64,000 nucleotides of DNA from Oscillospiraceae bacterium (GCA_017501355.1 JAFVXA010000002.1:62001-126000), one strand, 5' to 3'; shown: positions 22,756 to 32,021, counted from the stretch's first letter. Notes: generated by a model not told the origin, from the letters alone. Numbers and translations are program-made.

Positions 22756-23199
22756 ATGAAGGAATTTAAAGGTCGCGTCATTGCTCCCGGCACTGTGACG
22801 GCGGAAGCACTGGTTTCCCACGGCGGTCTCAACACCCTCGCATCCTTCCAGAAGGCGCTGCAGTTCGGCGATAAGGAAGCCACCTGCGGCGACCAGAACA
22901 ACCCCGACCTCTTCGGTAAGAAGATGAAGGGCAAGGCGCTGTGTCTGCCCCAAACCATCGGCTCTACCACCGGCGGCATGGTGCTGTACTGTGCCTGCTC
23001 CATGAAGCGGCAGCCTGCGTGCCTGCTCTTCTCCAAGCCCATCGACTCCCTTGCGGCTGCCGGTGCAGTCCTTGCAGATGTGTGGCTGGACGATGTGTCC
23101 ATGCCCGTGGTGGATAATCTTGGCGAAGAGTTCCTTGCCTATGTGAAGGACGGCATGACCATCACTGTGAAGGACGATGGCGTTGTCTGCGTCGATTGA
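22756..23199 (+). CDS. Aconitase X swivel (small) subunit
   Basis: The 147-residue DUF126-type swivelling domain has the family marks FKGRVIAPGTVTAEALVS, GKALCLPQTIGSTTGGMVL and MTITVKDDGVV. It closes over the large subunit to complete the active site; the Ser-Thr-Thr-Gly-Gly loop is intact. The start is 1 nt after the large-subunit stop and GGAGG lies just before. It is the last gene of the operon, ended by the terminator at 23213. Confidence 0.9.
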   Translation: MKEFKGRVIAPGTVTAEALVSHGGLNTLASFQKALQFGDKEATCGDQNNPDLFGKKMKGKALCLPQTIGSTTGGMVLYCACSMKRQPACLLFSKPIDSLAAAGAVLADVWLDDVSMPVVDNLGEEFLAYVKDGMTITVKDDGVVCVD

Positions 23200-23212
23200 T
23201 TGTAAACGGATA

Positions 23213-23248
23213 ATCTCCCGCTGAAAATCCTCAGCGGGAGATTTTTTT
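23213..23248 (+). terminator. Rho-independent terminator of AcnX operon
   Basis: ATCTCCCGCTGA (23213-23224)/TCAGCGGGAGAT (23231-23242) then T7. Confidence 0.92.
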
Positions 23249-23249
23249 G

Positions 23250-23278
23250 TTGGCACAGAAGCAAGTCGGGTATATAAT
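23250..23278 (+). promoter_or_regulatory. Promoter for host MATE gene
   Basis: TTGGCA (23250-23255), 17 bp, TATAAT (23273-23278). Confidence 0.8.
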
Positions 23279-23310
23279 ATATGGGAATTTCAAGAGAAAG
23301 GAACGTTACT

Positions 23311-24669
23311 ATGCCAAAGACAAGCCGTGATCTTGGCGCGGGCAGCATCCCGAAGCTGCTGGCGCAGCTGGCGATCCCAGCTGTGATCGCGCAGATCATC
23401 AATCTTCTTTACAATATCGTCGACCGTATTTATATCGGTCATATTCCCGAGGTGGGCACCGCAGCGCTGACAGGTGTGGGTCTGTTCATGCCCATTCTCA
23501 TGCTCATCAATGCCTTTGCCATGCTCGCGGGCAGCGGTGGTGCCCCCCTTGCTGCCATCGCCATGGGACAGAAGGACAACTCCAAGGCAGAGCGCATCAT
23601 GGCGAACTGCTTCTCTTTGCTGCTGGTATTTGCTGCGGTGCTGACGACGGTGTTTTACCTCTTTGCCCCGAAGCTGCTGACCCTCTTTGGCGCAAGTGAT
23701 GCCACCCTCGGCTATGCGGTGGGCTATGCCCGCATTTATATCCTCGGCAGTGTCACCGTGCTGGTGGTGATGGGCATGAACCCCTTCGTTACCACCCAGG
23801 GCTTTGCCAAGATCAGTATGCTTACCACCATCATCGGCGCGGGCATCAATATCGTCCTTGATCCCATTTTCATCTTCGCCCTCGATATGGGCGTGAAGGG
23901 CGCAGCCCTTGCCACGGTGATCAGTCAGGCGGTGGGCGCGGTCTGGATTTTACGTTTCCTCACCCGCGGCGGCAGCACCTTGAAGCTGCGCCGTGAGAAT
24001 ATGAAGCTCAGCGGGGAGATCGTGGGACCTGTGTTCGCTCTCGGCGTGTCCACCTTTGTCATGCTCTCTACGGAGAGTCTGCTTTCCGTGAGCTTCACCT
24101 CCAGCCTTTCCCGTTACGGCGGCGATATTGCAGTCGGTGCCATGACCATCATCACCAGCATTTCTCAGCTCGTCACCATGCCCCTGCAGGGCATCTGTCA
24201 GGGCGGTCAGCCCATCGTGAGCTATAACTACGGTGCGGGCAACAGCGAGCGGGTGAAGAAAGCCTTTTTCACCGAGTTCGGGGTCTGCGTGGGCTATGCC
24301 GCCCTCTTCTGGGGTTTGCTGATGGTGGTGCCGCAGCTCTTTGTTTCCATCTTCACCGATGATACAGCACTGATCGACTATGCGGTTTGGGCGGTGCGGA
24401 TCTACATGGCGGGCATTTTCGCCACGGGCTTCCAGATCAGCTGCCAGCAGAGTTTTGTGGCGCTGGGGCAGGCGAAGATCAGCCTGCTGATGGCGTGCCT
24501 GCGTAAGATCGTGCTGCTGATCCCGCTGATTTTTGTGCTGCCGCTGTTTTTTGAAAACAAGGTCTTTGCGGTGTTCCTCGCAGAGCCTGTCAGCGACATT
24601 CTTGCTGCCGCCGTTACCACCACCATGTTCTTCACGCGGTTGAACCGCATTTTGGAGAAGAGAGTATAA
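23311..24669 (+). CDS. MATE family efflux pump (host)
   Basis: The 452-residue protein has twelve predicted membrane helices and the MATE start IPKLLAQLAIPAVIAQIINLLYNIVDRIYIG. AAAGGAA precedes ATG 23311. It is single-gene, with its own promoter. It is not closely alike to the element-B pump in its first helix, so it is not a duplicate. Substrate unknown. Confidence 0.93.
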   Translation: MPKTSRDLGAGSIPKLLAQLAIPAVIAQIINLLYNIVDRIYIGHIPEVGTAALTGVGLFMPILMLINAFAMLAGSGGAPLAAIAMGQKDNSKAERIMANCFSLLLVFAAVLTTVFYLFAPKLLTLFGASDATLGYAVGYARIYILGSVTVLVVMGMNPFVTTQGFAKISMLTTIIGAGINIVLDPIFIFALDMGVKGAALATVISQAVGAVWILRFLTRGGSTLKLRRENMKLSGEIVGPVFALGVSTFVMLSTESLLSVSFTSSLSRYGGDIAVGAMTIITSISQLVTMPLQGICQGGQPIVSYNYGAGNSERVKKAFFTEFGVCVGYAALFWGLLMVVPQLFVSIFTDDTALIDYAVWAVRIYMAGIFATGFQISCQQSFVALGQAKISLLMACLRKIVLLIPLIFVLPLFFENKVFAVFLAEPVSDILAAAVTTTMFFTRLNRILEKRV

Positions 24670-24679
24670 GAAAATGAGG

Positions 24680-24903
24680 AAGGAGAGTGCCATTCGGCGC
24701 TCTCCTTCGCTGCGTTTGTGCTGTTTTGGGGAACTTTTTAGGGGAACTGCGTTTTTGGTGGCAAAAGGATCGGGGATGAATCGTCCGAAAAGTAGACTTT
24801 TCGGACGATTCATCCCCTGTTTTTTGTGTATAAAAGGTTGCGGATTCCGGCAACCTGCTGCATGCCGTAAATAAAACGGAGTGATTGGGAGATTTTTGCA
24901 GTC
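24680..24903. repeat. Intergenic region with three hairpins, one a 22-bp perfect palindrome
   Basis: After the MATE gene GGAGAGTGCC/GGCGCTCTCC (about 24683-24706) looks like its terminator. GGGGATGAATCG... (24772-24793) pairs perfectly with ...CGATTCATCCCC (24796-24817) over 22 bp with a 2-nt spacer, followed by TGTTTTTT. GGTTGC/GCAACC near 24837-24854 follows. The palindrome could be a strong terminator or a repeat-family unit. No gene is seen in 24670-25043. Confidence 0.6.
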
Positions 24904-24959
24904 CGTCGCCCGCAAGATGGCGCGTTGTTTACTAAAACTAAATTTTTTGTTTAAAACTA

Positions 24960-24987
24960 TTGCATTTCCGGGCAGGGTATGTATAAT
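24960..24987 (+). promoter_or_regulatory. Promoter for cupin regulator and pot operon
   Basis: TTGCAT (24960-24965), 16 bp, TATAAT (24982-24987). GTTTA-A-containing inverted half-sites near 24950 and 25015-25032 could be the regulator's own operator. Confidence 0.7.
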
Positions 24988-25043
24988 TGGAATTGTTCAA
25001 TTAATGCAAACTTTTGGTTTAGTGAAATTAAACTTCGGGAGTG

Positions 25044-25586
25044 ATGGTTTTGGATATCGGCAAGAGTATCAAGCAGCTGCGATTGCAGAAGGAATTGACG
25101 CTGGAGGAGCTTGCGAGCCGCTGTGAGCTCAGCAAGGGCTTCCTCTCTCAGCTGGAGCGTGATCTCACCTCGCCCTCCATCGCAACGCTGGAGGATATTT
25201 TGGAGGCGCTGGGCACCAATCTTGCGGAGTTTTTCAGCGGTGATAAGGATGAGCAGCAGATCACCTTTGGAAAAAATGACTTTTTCAGCAGCGAAAAGGA
25301 TGGCTATTCCGTCACATGGATCGTGCCCAACACCCAGAAAAATCAGATGGAGCCGATCCTGCTGGAGCTTGGCGCGGGCGGCGAATCCTTTGAGCTTTCC
25401 CCCCATACGGGTGAGGAGTTCGGCATTGTGCTGGAGGGGTCTGTGGTGCTGCTGTGCGACGGCAGGCGCTATCCCCTGCGCAAGGGAGAAACCTTTTATC
25501 TCCACGGAAAAACTTTCCACAGATTGAAGAATGAACGCAAGACGGCGGCACGCGTGCTGTGGGTCTCCACCCCGCCTCTCTTTTGA
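25044..25586 (+). CDS. XRE-cupin transcription regulator of polyamine uptake
   Basis: The 180-residue protein has an N-terminal lambda-repressor-like HTH (about 5-60: SIKQLRLQKELTLEELASRCELSKGFLSQLERDLTSPSIATLEDILEALG) and a C-terminal cupin (about 105-178: HTGEEFGIVLEGSVVLLCDGRRYPLRKGETFYL...H). This is the PuuR/SinR-cupin type that senses small amines. It lies 27 bp before potA and is probably a co-transcribed repressor of the operon. ATG 25044 is 3 nt from GGGAG; TTG 25050 has better spacing and is a possible true start. Confidence 0.88.
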   Translation: MVLDIGKSIKQLRLQKELTLEELASRCELSKGFLSQLERDLTSPSIATLEDILEALGTNLAEFFSGDKDEQQITFGKNDFFSSEKDGYSVTWIVPNTQKNQMEPILLELGAGGESFELSPHTGEEFGIVLEGSVVLLCDGRRYPLRKGETFYLHGKTFHRLKNERKTAARVLWVSTPPLF

Positions 25587-25613
25587 TGAATTGAGTGACA
25601 GGAGGAAAGAAAG

Positions 25614-27200
25614 ATGGAAGAGAAAAAGAAACTGATCCAGTTTAAGAATATCGTCAAGAGCTTTGATAACGGTCAGGTGGTGCTCAAGGGCATCAACCTT
25701 GACATTTTTGAAAATGAGTTTGTGACCCTGCTGGGTCCCTCCGGCTGCGGTAAGACAACGCTCTTGCGCATTCTCGGCGGCTTCCTGCAGCCGAATGAAG
25801 GTCATGTCCTGTTTGACGGACAGGATATCACGGCTGTGCCCGCTTATCAGCGCGAGATCAACACCGTGTTCCAGAAATACGCCCTGTTCCCCCACATGAA
25901 TGTCTTTGACAACATCGCCTTCGGTCTCAAGATCAAAAAGACCCCCAAGGACGTCATCGAGCAGAAGGTCATGCGTATGCTGCGTCTGGTGAATCTGGAG
26001 GATTATGCCAAACGCAATGTCACTGAGCTTTCCGGCGGTCAGCAGCAGCGTATCGCCATTGCCCGCGCCCTTGTCAACGAGCCCAGCGTCCTGCTGCTGG
26101 ATGAGCCTCTCGGCGCACTGGATCTGAAGCTCCGCAAGGAAATGCAGCATGAGCTCAAGCAGATCCAGCAGGAGGTGGGCATCACCTTCATTTTCGTCAC
26201 CCACGATCAGGAAGAGGCACTGACCATGTCCGACAAGATCGTGGTGATGAAGGACGGCGAGATCCAACAGATCGGCAGTCCCGATGAGATCTACCGCAAG
26301 CCTGTCAACCAGTTCGTCGCAAAGTTCATCGGCGAGACCAATATCATCGACGGTATCATGCCTGAGGATGATGTGGTGCTGTTTGAGGATAAGCGCTTTG
26401 CCTGCCGCGTGCGCGGCTATGAGCCGAACGAAAAGGTGGATGTGGTCATCCGCCCCGAGCATCTGGACATCGTTCCGAGGGAAAAGGGAATGCTCAAGGG
26501 CACCATCAAGTCTCAGCTGTTCAAGGGTATGCACTATGAGACCATCGTGGAGACCCGCGTGGGTACGTCCATCACCGTTATGATGCACGTCTCGCAGGAT
26601 AAGCCCGTATACAACGAGAAGGAGGGGGAGAAGATCTCCGCCAACACCTTCTATCTCGATGTCAGTGATATCGACGAGTTTACCGATGCGGACATTGTCA
26701 CGCAGGCTGCTGCGGAGGCGTGGGACTCTGAGACCGAGGAGCCTGTGTCCATCAAGGATGTGGAGTATGACATCCGCAAGGAGCCCGGTCGCTATCCCGT
26801 GACCTTTACCACCGCCGCCGGCACCTCCATCACCGTGCAGTGCGTGGTGAAGGATGAGAACCGCGTGGTCAGCAAGGTGTTCCGCGAGGAGATCTATGCC
26901 ATGAACTTCTTCGTCAAGACCGACGATATCATCGACTCTCTTGCGCTGGATACCGACCTCAAGACCTGGGCAAATGCTTCCGCGTGGAGTCTGGAGGACG
27001 GCGCGGAGGTCACGATCACCGATGTCAAGTATGACTTCAACTGGGAGGAGATCCAGCCGGGTACCTATCCCATCACTTTCTCCACCAAGGGTTACGAGTA
27101 TCTGGTTGCCACACCCCGCCGCTATGAAGAGGGGGAGGAAGTGGGTCTGAGCTTCCGCCCCGAGGACATTCATGTGATGGAAAAGGAGAGAAACAGCTGA
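25614..27200 (+). CDS. potA: Spermidine/putrescine ABC transporter ATPase with Ig-like insert
   Basis: The 528-residue protein is about 160 longer than usual PotA. The ATPase domain has Walker A GPSGCGKT (41-48), signature LSGGQQQR (139-146), Walker B VLLLDEP (159-165) and H-loop H197. The TOBE region starts near 240 and finishes with [13 protein letters not shown] (510-522). Between them (about 346-500) lie two ~75-residue repeats, each ending PG-R/T-YP-V/I-TF-T/S-T, like bacterial surface Ig domains. It energises polyamine uptake with the two following genes. AGGAGG precedes the ATG. Confidence 0.92.
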   Translation: MEEKKKLIQFKNIVKSFDNGQVVLKGINLDIFENEFVTLLGPSGCGKTTLLRILGGFLQPNEGHVLFDGQDITAVPAYQREINTVFQKYALFPHMNVFDNIAFGLKIKKTPKDVIEQKVMRMLRLVNLEDYAKRNVTELSGGQQQRIAIARALVNEPSVLLLDEPLGALDLKLRKEMQHELKQIQQEVGITFIFVTHDQEEALTMSDKIVVMKDGEIQQIGSPDEIYRKPVNQFVAKFIGETNIIDGIMPEDDVVLFEDKRFACRVRGYEPNEKVDVVIRPEHLDIVPREKGMLKGTIKSQLFKGMHYETIVETRVGTSITVMMHVSQDKPVYNEKEGEKISANTFYLDVSDIDEFTDADIVTQAAAEAWDSETEEPVSIKDVEYDIRKEPGRYPVTFTTAAGTSITVQCVVKDENRVVSKVFREEIYAMNFFVKTDDIIDSLALDTDLKTWANASAWSLEDGAEVTITDVKYDFNWEEIQPGTYPITFSTKGYEYLVATPRRYEEGEEVGLSFRPEDIHVMEKERNS

Positions 27201-28036
27201 TGAAAAGATTCCGTTCCATGACCTACCCCTACGTGGTGTGGATCGGCATTATGATCGTGATACCCATGCTGCTGATCATGCTCTATGCCTTCACCGTGGA
27301 CGGCAACGACGTGTCGAGCTTCCAGTTCTCCTTTGAGAACTTCCGCCGCTTCGTCACCGATACCGTCTTTATGGAGGTGCTGGGGCGTTCGCTGTATATC
27401 GCGGTGATTACCACCGTGATCTGCGTGCTGCTGGGTTATCCCGTTGCCTATCTCATCGCGCAGCTTCCCTCGCAGAGCAATATGCTGATGATCCTGCTCA
27501 TTACCATGCCCACGTGGATCAATATGCTGGTGCGTACCTATGCATGGATGGGCATTCTGCAGGACAACGGTGTGCTCAACACCATTCTCGGCTTCTTCGG
27601 CATCGGTCCTGCCCACATGCTGCACACCAGCTTTGCCGTGATCCTCGGCATGGTGTATAACTTCATTCCCTTTATGATCCTGCAGATCCACACCTCCCTC
27701 GATAAGATGGACAAGAATCTGCTCAACGCTGCGGCAGACCTCGGTGCCAGCAAGGTGCAGACCTTCCTGCGTGTGACGCTGCCCCTGTCTCTGCCCGGTG
27801 TCATCAGCGGTATCACGCTGGTGTTCCTGCCTGCGGTCTCCAGTTTCTTTATCCCGAAGCTGCTGGGCGGCGGTCAGTATGTGCTTGTGGGCAACATCAT
27901 CGAGACCCAGTTCCTCACCGCGGGCGACTGGAACTTCGGCAGTGCCATTTCTCTGATCATGGCGCTGATCATCATGTTCTCCATGTGGCTGACCAACAAG
28001 GTGGACGTGCAGCCTGCAACGTCCGGAAAGGAGTAA
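27200..28036 (+). CDS. potB: Spermidine/putrescine ABC permease PotB
   Basis: The 278-residue inner-membrane permease has about six helices and the EAA-type loop AAADLGASKVQTFLRVTLPLSLPG (about 175-198) that docks on PotA. The start overlaps the potA stop (TGATG). Length and helix pattern are typical of PotB. Confidence 0.95.
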   Translation: MKRFRSMTYPYVVWIGIMIVIPMLLIMLYAFTVDGNDVSSFQFSFENFRRFVTDTVFMEVLGRSLYIAVITTVICVLLGYPVAYLIAQLPSQSNMLMILLITMPTWINMLVRTYAWMGILQDNGVLNTILGFFGIGPAHMLHTSFAVILGMVYNFIPFMILQIHTSLDKMDKNLLNAAADLGASKVQTFLRVTLPLSLPGVISGITLVFLPAVSSFFIPKLLGGGQYVLVGNIIETQFLTAGDWNFGSAISLIMALIIMFSMWLTNKVDVQPATSGKE

Positions 28037-28040
28037 GCCC

Positions 28041-29939
28041 ATGAAGAAACAAGGACTTACTTCCAAGATCGTGCTGGGTCTGACGCTGCTGTTTTTCTAC
28101 CTGCCCATCCTTTATATTATCGTCTTTTCTTTCAACAGCACCCGCTCGCTGACTTCCTTCGGCGGCTTCAGCCTGCGCTGGTATGAAAAGATGTTCTCCG
28201 ATTCCGCCATGATGGAAGCGGTGTTCTACACTGTCATCATCGCGGTGATCGCCACCGCAGTCTCCACCGTGGTGGGCACCATCACCGCCATTGGTCTTTC
28301 CAAGTCCAAGAAGGTGGTGCAGCAGATCGTGGAGGGCGTGAACCAGCTGCCCGTTATGAACCCCGATATCGTCACCGCCATCAGCCTGCTGATCTTCTTC
28401 AGCGCCATCGCCGTGAAGAAGGGCTTCTTTACCATGCTGCTGGCACACATCATGTTCTGTATTCCCTATGTGATGCTGAGCGTGACCCCGAAGCTCCGTT
28501 CCCTTGACCCCAACCTCATCGACGCTGCCATGGATCTCGGTGCAACGCCCTTTCAGGCGCTCGTCAAGGTCATCGTGCCCCAGATCCGCCCCGGTATCAT
28601 CTCCGGCGCACTGATCGCCTTTACCATGAGCTTCGATGACTTCATCATTTCCTATTTCGTCACGGGCAACGGTGTGCAGAATATCTCCATTCTGGTCTAC
28701 ACCATGTCTAAGCGTGTCAATCCCTCCATCAATGCCCTCTCCACTCTGATGATCCTGCTGATCACCTTTGTGCTGGGCGTGGTGAATCTGGTGCCCATCC
28801 TGCAGGCACGCCGCGGCAGGAAGGAGGGGGTCACCCCCATGTCCCGCCGCAGCAAGGCGATGATCGGCGCAGCGGTAATTGTGGTTGGTATCGTGGCAGT
28901 GGTGGTCGGTATGTCTTTCTCCGGCGACCGCAAGAAGGAGGATGCCATTGCGAAGTACGGCTCCGACACCATGAAACTCTATATCACGGGCGAGTATCTG
29001 GGCGAGGATGTTATCAGCAACTTTGAAAAGCAGTTCGGCGTGGACGTGATCGTGGAGTACTTCGACTCCAACGAAATGATGTACACGAAGCTCCAGGCGG
29101 GCGATGCCTATGACGTGGTGATCCCCTCTGACTACATGATCGAGCGTCTGATGCAGCTCGATATGCTGCAGCCGCTGGATCATTCCCGGCTGCCCAATCT
29201 GGAGAATCTTTCTCCTGCCGTGCAGAACCTCAGCTTCGACCCCGACAATTCCTATTCCGTGCCCTATTTCTGGGGCAGCGTGGGCATTGTCTACAACCAT
29301 GAGAACGTGGATCCCAAGGATGTGGAGGAGCAGGGCTACGGTGTGCTGCTGAATACCGATTACGCAGGTCAGCTCTATGTCTACGACTCCGAGCGTGACT
29401 CCTTTATGATGGCGTTCAAGAACCTCGGCTATTCCATGAACAGCGACGATCCCGCGGAGATCCAGGCGGCTTATGAGTGGCTGCTGCAGATGAATGCCAC
29501 CATGGAACCCGCCTACGTGACGGACGAGGTCATCGACGGTATGATCAACGGCTATAAGGATATTGCTGTTGTGTACAGCGGCGATGCCACCGTGATCCTC
29601 GACGAGAACGAGGAGATGAGCTTCTGGATGCCCATGGAGGGCACCAATATTTGGTATGACTGCATGGTGGTGCCCAAGAATGCGGAAAATCCTCTCCTTG
29701 CCCATGAGTTTATCAACTATATGCTGACCTATGAGGCTGCTTACGATAACTCTGAATATGTGGGTTACACCTCTCCTCATGTGGAAGTGGAGGCAGAGAT
29801 GAGCACTTCCGAGGATCTCTACGCGGACAACCCCGCTTATATGCCCCGCACGGGCTACGAGAAGGATGAAGTGTTCACCTTCAACGAGGCGCAGAAGAAG
29901 GCTCTGTCCGAGCTTTGGATCAAGGTCAAGGCGCACTGA
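28041..29939 (+). CDS. potCD: PotC-PotD fusion: permease plus polyamine-binding protein
   Basis: The 632-residue protein has residues 1-260 as a PotC permease (six helices, EAA loop AAMDLGATPFQALVKVIVPQIRPG). After a short basic linker (RRGRKEGVTPMSRRSK) a seventh helix (about 274-292) leads to an extracellular PotD-like binding protein (300-632: LYITGEYLGEDVISNFEKQFGVDVIVEYFDSNEMM... YSVPYFWGSVGI). The fusion tethers the binding protein to the permease, replacing the usual lipoprotein anchor. It starts 4 nt after potB. Confidence 0.93.
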   Translation: MKKQGLTSKIVLGLTLLFFYLPILYIIVFSFNSTRSLTSFGGFSLRWYEKMFSDSAMMEAVFYTVIIAVIATAVSTVVGTITAIGLSKSKKVVQQIVEGVNQLPVMNPDIVTAISLLIFFSAIAVKKGFFTMLLAHIMFCIPYVMLSVTPKLRSLDPNLIDAAMDLGATPFQALVKVIVPQIRPGIISGALIAFTMSFDDFIISYFVTGNGVQNISILVYTMSKRVNPSINALSTLMILLITFVLGVVNLVPILQARRGRKEGVTPMSRRSKAMIGAAVIVVGIVAVVVGMSFSGDRKKEDAIAKYGSDTMKLYITGEYLGEDVISNFEKQFGVDVIVEYFDSNEMMYTKLQAGDAYDVVIPSDYMIERLMQLDMLQPLDHSRLPNLENLSPAVQNLSFDPDNSYSVPYFWGSVGIVYNHENVDPKDVEEQGYGVLLNTDYAGQLYVYDSERDSFMMAFKNLGYSMNSDDPAEIQAAYEWLLQMNATMEPAYVTDEVIDGMINGYKDIAVVYSGDATVILDENEEMSFWMPMEGTNIWYDCMVVPKNAENPLLAHEFINYMLTYEAAYDNSEYVGYTSPHVEVEAEMSTSEDLYADNPAYMPRTGYEKDEVFTFNEAQKKALSELWIKVKAH

Positions 29940-29943
29940 TATA

Positions 29944-29981
29944 AAAAAGATCCCGACTTCAACGAAGCCGGGATCTTTCGT
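29944..29981. terminator. Bidirectional terminator
   Basis: AAAGATCCCGACTTC (29946-29960)/GAAGCCGGGATCTTT (29964-29978), flanked by A and T runs, between convergent genes. Confidence 0.9.
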
Positions 29982-30941
29982 TTACTTTTTGAAATACTTG
30001 TCGCGGAAGGGGACTTCGTCCACGGTGAAGGTCTTACCTCTGAGGTATTCGAGGATGCCCGCGTCAGTGGGGAAGTCAAAGCGGAGACGGTAGGAGTACA
30101 GCGCCTGTCTCGTCTCACCGTAGCGGCGGTTCACATCGCCGCGCCCATATTTACCGTCGCCGAGGAGGGGGTGCCCTGCATCTGCAAAGGATGCGCGGAT
30201 CTGATGGGTGCGCCCCGTCAGCAGTTCTACCTCCACAAGGGAGAGCTCGCCCCGGGATTCCAGCGTTTCATACAGGGTGATGGCGGTTTTGCCCTCGGGA
30301 ACAGGATGGTGGTAGACCATGACCTGATTCTTGCTCTCGTCCTTACGGAGGAAGCACTCAATCCTGCCCCCCGCAGGCTCCATGCGACCGAGGGTGATGC
30401 AGAGGTAGAACTTCGCAATTTCGCGGTCACGGATCTTGTCATTGATGATGCGGAGGGCTTCCGCGTTCTTCGCCGCGATGACGATGCCGCCGGTGTTGCG
30501 GTCAATGCGGTTGCAAAGGGCGGGGGTGAAGGCATTCTCCCACTTGGGGTTCCACTCCCGCTTCTGGTAGAGGTACGCCTGAATGTGGTTGATGAGGGTG
30601 TTGACCTTTTCTGTCTCATCCGCGTGCACCACAAGTCCCGGGCGCTTATTCAGCAGCATGATGTTCTCATCCTCGTACACGATGTCGAGACTCGGACGAA
30701 AGAGGGTGAGGAACAGATTGTCCTCTCTCGGTTGCTCAAAAAACTCGTCGTTGATGTAAAGCTGCAGCACATCGCCCTCGCAGAGACGCTCGTCACCCTT
30801 GGCGCGGACACCGTTTCGCTTGATGCGCTTGAGCCGCACATATTTCTGCAAAAGTGCCGGGGGCAGCAGGGGAAGGGCTTTTCCCACAAAGCGGTCCAGC
30901 CGCTGTCCGGCATCATTTTTTCCGACTGTCAGTTCCCGCAT
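29982..30941 (-). CDS. RluA-family 23S rRNA pseudouridine synthase
   Basis: The 319-residue protein has an N-terminal S4 RNA-binding domain (1-70) and a catalytic domain with the RluA motif in the form NRIDRNTGGIVIAAK (catalytic Asp of xRxDxxTxG, about D146), plus GRTHQIRASFADAGHPLLGD. It isomerises U to pseudouridine in rRNA (RluC/RluD-like); the exact site cannot be told. Single gene on the minus strand. Confidence 0.93.
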   Translation of the reverse strand: MRELTVGKNDAGQRLDRFVGKALPLLPPALLQKYVRLKRIKRNGVRAKGDERLCEGDVLQLYINDEFFEQPREDNLFLTLFRPSLDIVYEDENIMLLNKRPGLVVHADETEKVNTLINHIQAYLYQKREWNPKWENAFTPALCNRIDRNTGGIVIAAKNAEALRIINDKIRDREIAKFYLCITLGRMEPAGGRIECFLRKDESKNQVMVYHHPVPEGKTAITLYETLESRGELSLVEVELLTGRTHQIRASFADAGHPLLGDGKYGRGDVNRRYGETRQALYSYRLRFDFPTDAGILEYLRGKTFTVDEVPFRDKYFKK

Positions 30942-31016
30942 AGGCGTGTGCTCCCTTCGTCAACAGGATAGGATAAAAACATTCTACATTTTTTTGAAAA
31001 AAAAGCAAGAAAATGT

Positions 31017-31045
31017 TTGACAAGTGAGAAACTCTCCTCTATAAT
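31017..31045 (+). promoter_or_regulatory. Promoter for yceD-rpmF
   Basis: TTGACA (31017-31022), 17 bp, TATAAT (31040-31045): a consensus promoter. Confidence 0.9.
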
Positions 31046-31072
31046 ACCATTTGTGTCATTACGAGGTGTGCT

Positions 31073-31567
31073 ATGCGTTTGAATGTGAAAAAGATTATGA
31101 ACACCCCCGGAGAGAGGATTGATTTCCACTTCTCTATGGATCTGTCCTGTGTGGACTTCGGCGGCGTGTGCCCGGCAATTCATCCGGTCTTAGTGGAAGG
31201 ATCGGTCAAGAATACCGCCGGCATCCTCTTGCTCTCCATGCGTATGGCAACGACCCTTCGCTCCGTCTGCGACCGCTGCGGAAAAGAGTTCGATAACCCC
31301 GTGGAAGTTCCCTATGAGATCATGCTCGCGGAGGAACTGGAAAACGGGGAGAACGACGACATTCTGCTGCTGGAGAATGACGAAGTAGATCTGGGCGAGC
31401 TTGCGGAAAGTGAGTTCATCCTTGGCATGGACACGAAGACCCTGTGCTCCGAAGATTGCAAAGGTCTCTGTTGCCAGTGCGGTGCAAACCTGAACGAAGG
31501 TCCCTGCAGCTGCAAAAAAGAGCTGGATCCCCGGTGGGCAGCGCTTGCAAAGCTTCTGGAAGAATGA
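31073..31567 (+). CDS. yceD: YceD family protein (DUF177)
   Basis: The 164-residue protein has CDRCGKEF (about 66-73) and the C-terminal CSEDCKGLCCQCGANLNEGPCSCKKELDPRWAAL, the usual Cys-rich end of Gram-positive YceD. The family is linked to 23S rRNA accumulation and is encoded before rpmF, as here. GAGGTG precedes ATG 31073. Confidence 0.92.
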   Translation: MRLNVKKIMNTPGERIDFHFSMDLSCVDFGGVCPAIHPVLVEGSVKNTAGILLLSMRMATTLRSVCDRCGKEFDNPVEVPYEIMLAEELENGENDDILLLENDEVDLGELAESEFILGMDTKTLCSEDCKGLCCQCGANLNEGPCSCKKELDPRWAALAKLLEE

Positions 31568-31618
31568 TAAACTATTCAATACGCTGCAATCGCAGTTTAA
31601 GACCAAGGAGGTGTCAAC

Positions 31619-31813
31619 ATGGCAGTCCCTAAGGGAAAAGTATCCAAGGCGAGAAGAAATAAGAGACGCAGCTCCGTGTGGAAGCTGGCCGCTCCCGGTC
31701 TGATCAAGTGCCCCAAGTGCGGCGCTCTGCATTTGCCTCACAGAATGTGCCCTGAGTGCGGCACTTACAACGGCCGCGAAGTGAAGACCATCAAGTCCAC
31801 CATCGCAGAATAA
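31619..31813 (+). CDS. rpmF: 50S ribosomal protein L32
   Basis: The 64-residue protein reads MAVPKGKVSKARRNKRRS at the start, then CPKCGALHLPHRMCPEC, a four-Cys zinc ribbon. The Zn-binding (C+) form suggests that no zinc-independent paralogue is needed. AAGGAGGTG precedes the ATG. Co-transcribed with yceD and ended by the terminator at 31832. Confidence 0.98.
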   Translation: MAVPKGKVSKARRNKRRSSVWKLAAPGLIKCPKCGALHLPHRMCPECGTYNGREVKTIKSTIAE

Positions 31814-31831
31814 GCCGTATCGTCTGGATAT

Positions 31832-31866
31832 AAACGGAGGGAAGAGCATCTTCCCTCCGTTTTTTC
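31832..31866 (+). terminator. Rho-independent terminator after rpmF
   Basis: AAACGGAGGGAAGA (31832-31845)/TCTTCCCTCCGTTT (31849-31862) then T-run. Confidence 0.93.
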
Positions 31867-31927
31867 GCTTTTTTCGAAAAAAGTGGCAGGAAAGCCATCG
31901 GAGCGATGAAAAAGCAGTATATTTTTC

Positions 31928-31956
31928 TTGCGAAGCCGTTTAAAATTCTATATAAT
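31928..31956 (+). promoter_or_regulatory. Promoter for der-plsY-gpsA
   Basis: TTGCGA (31928-31933), 17 bp, TATAAT (31951-31956). Confidence 0.8.
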
Positions 31957-32021
31957 ATTAAATTGCGAATATATGGAGTTTTTTCCATTTTCCTGATAAA
32001 AAAACAAAGGAGGCGACTGAT

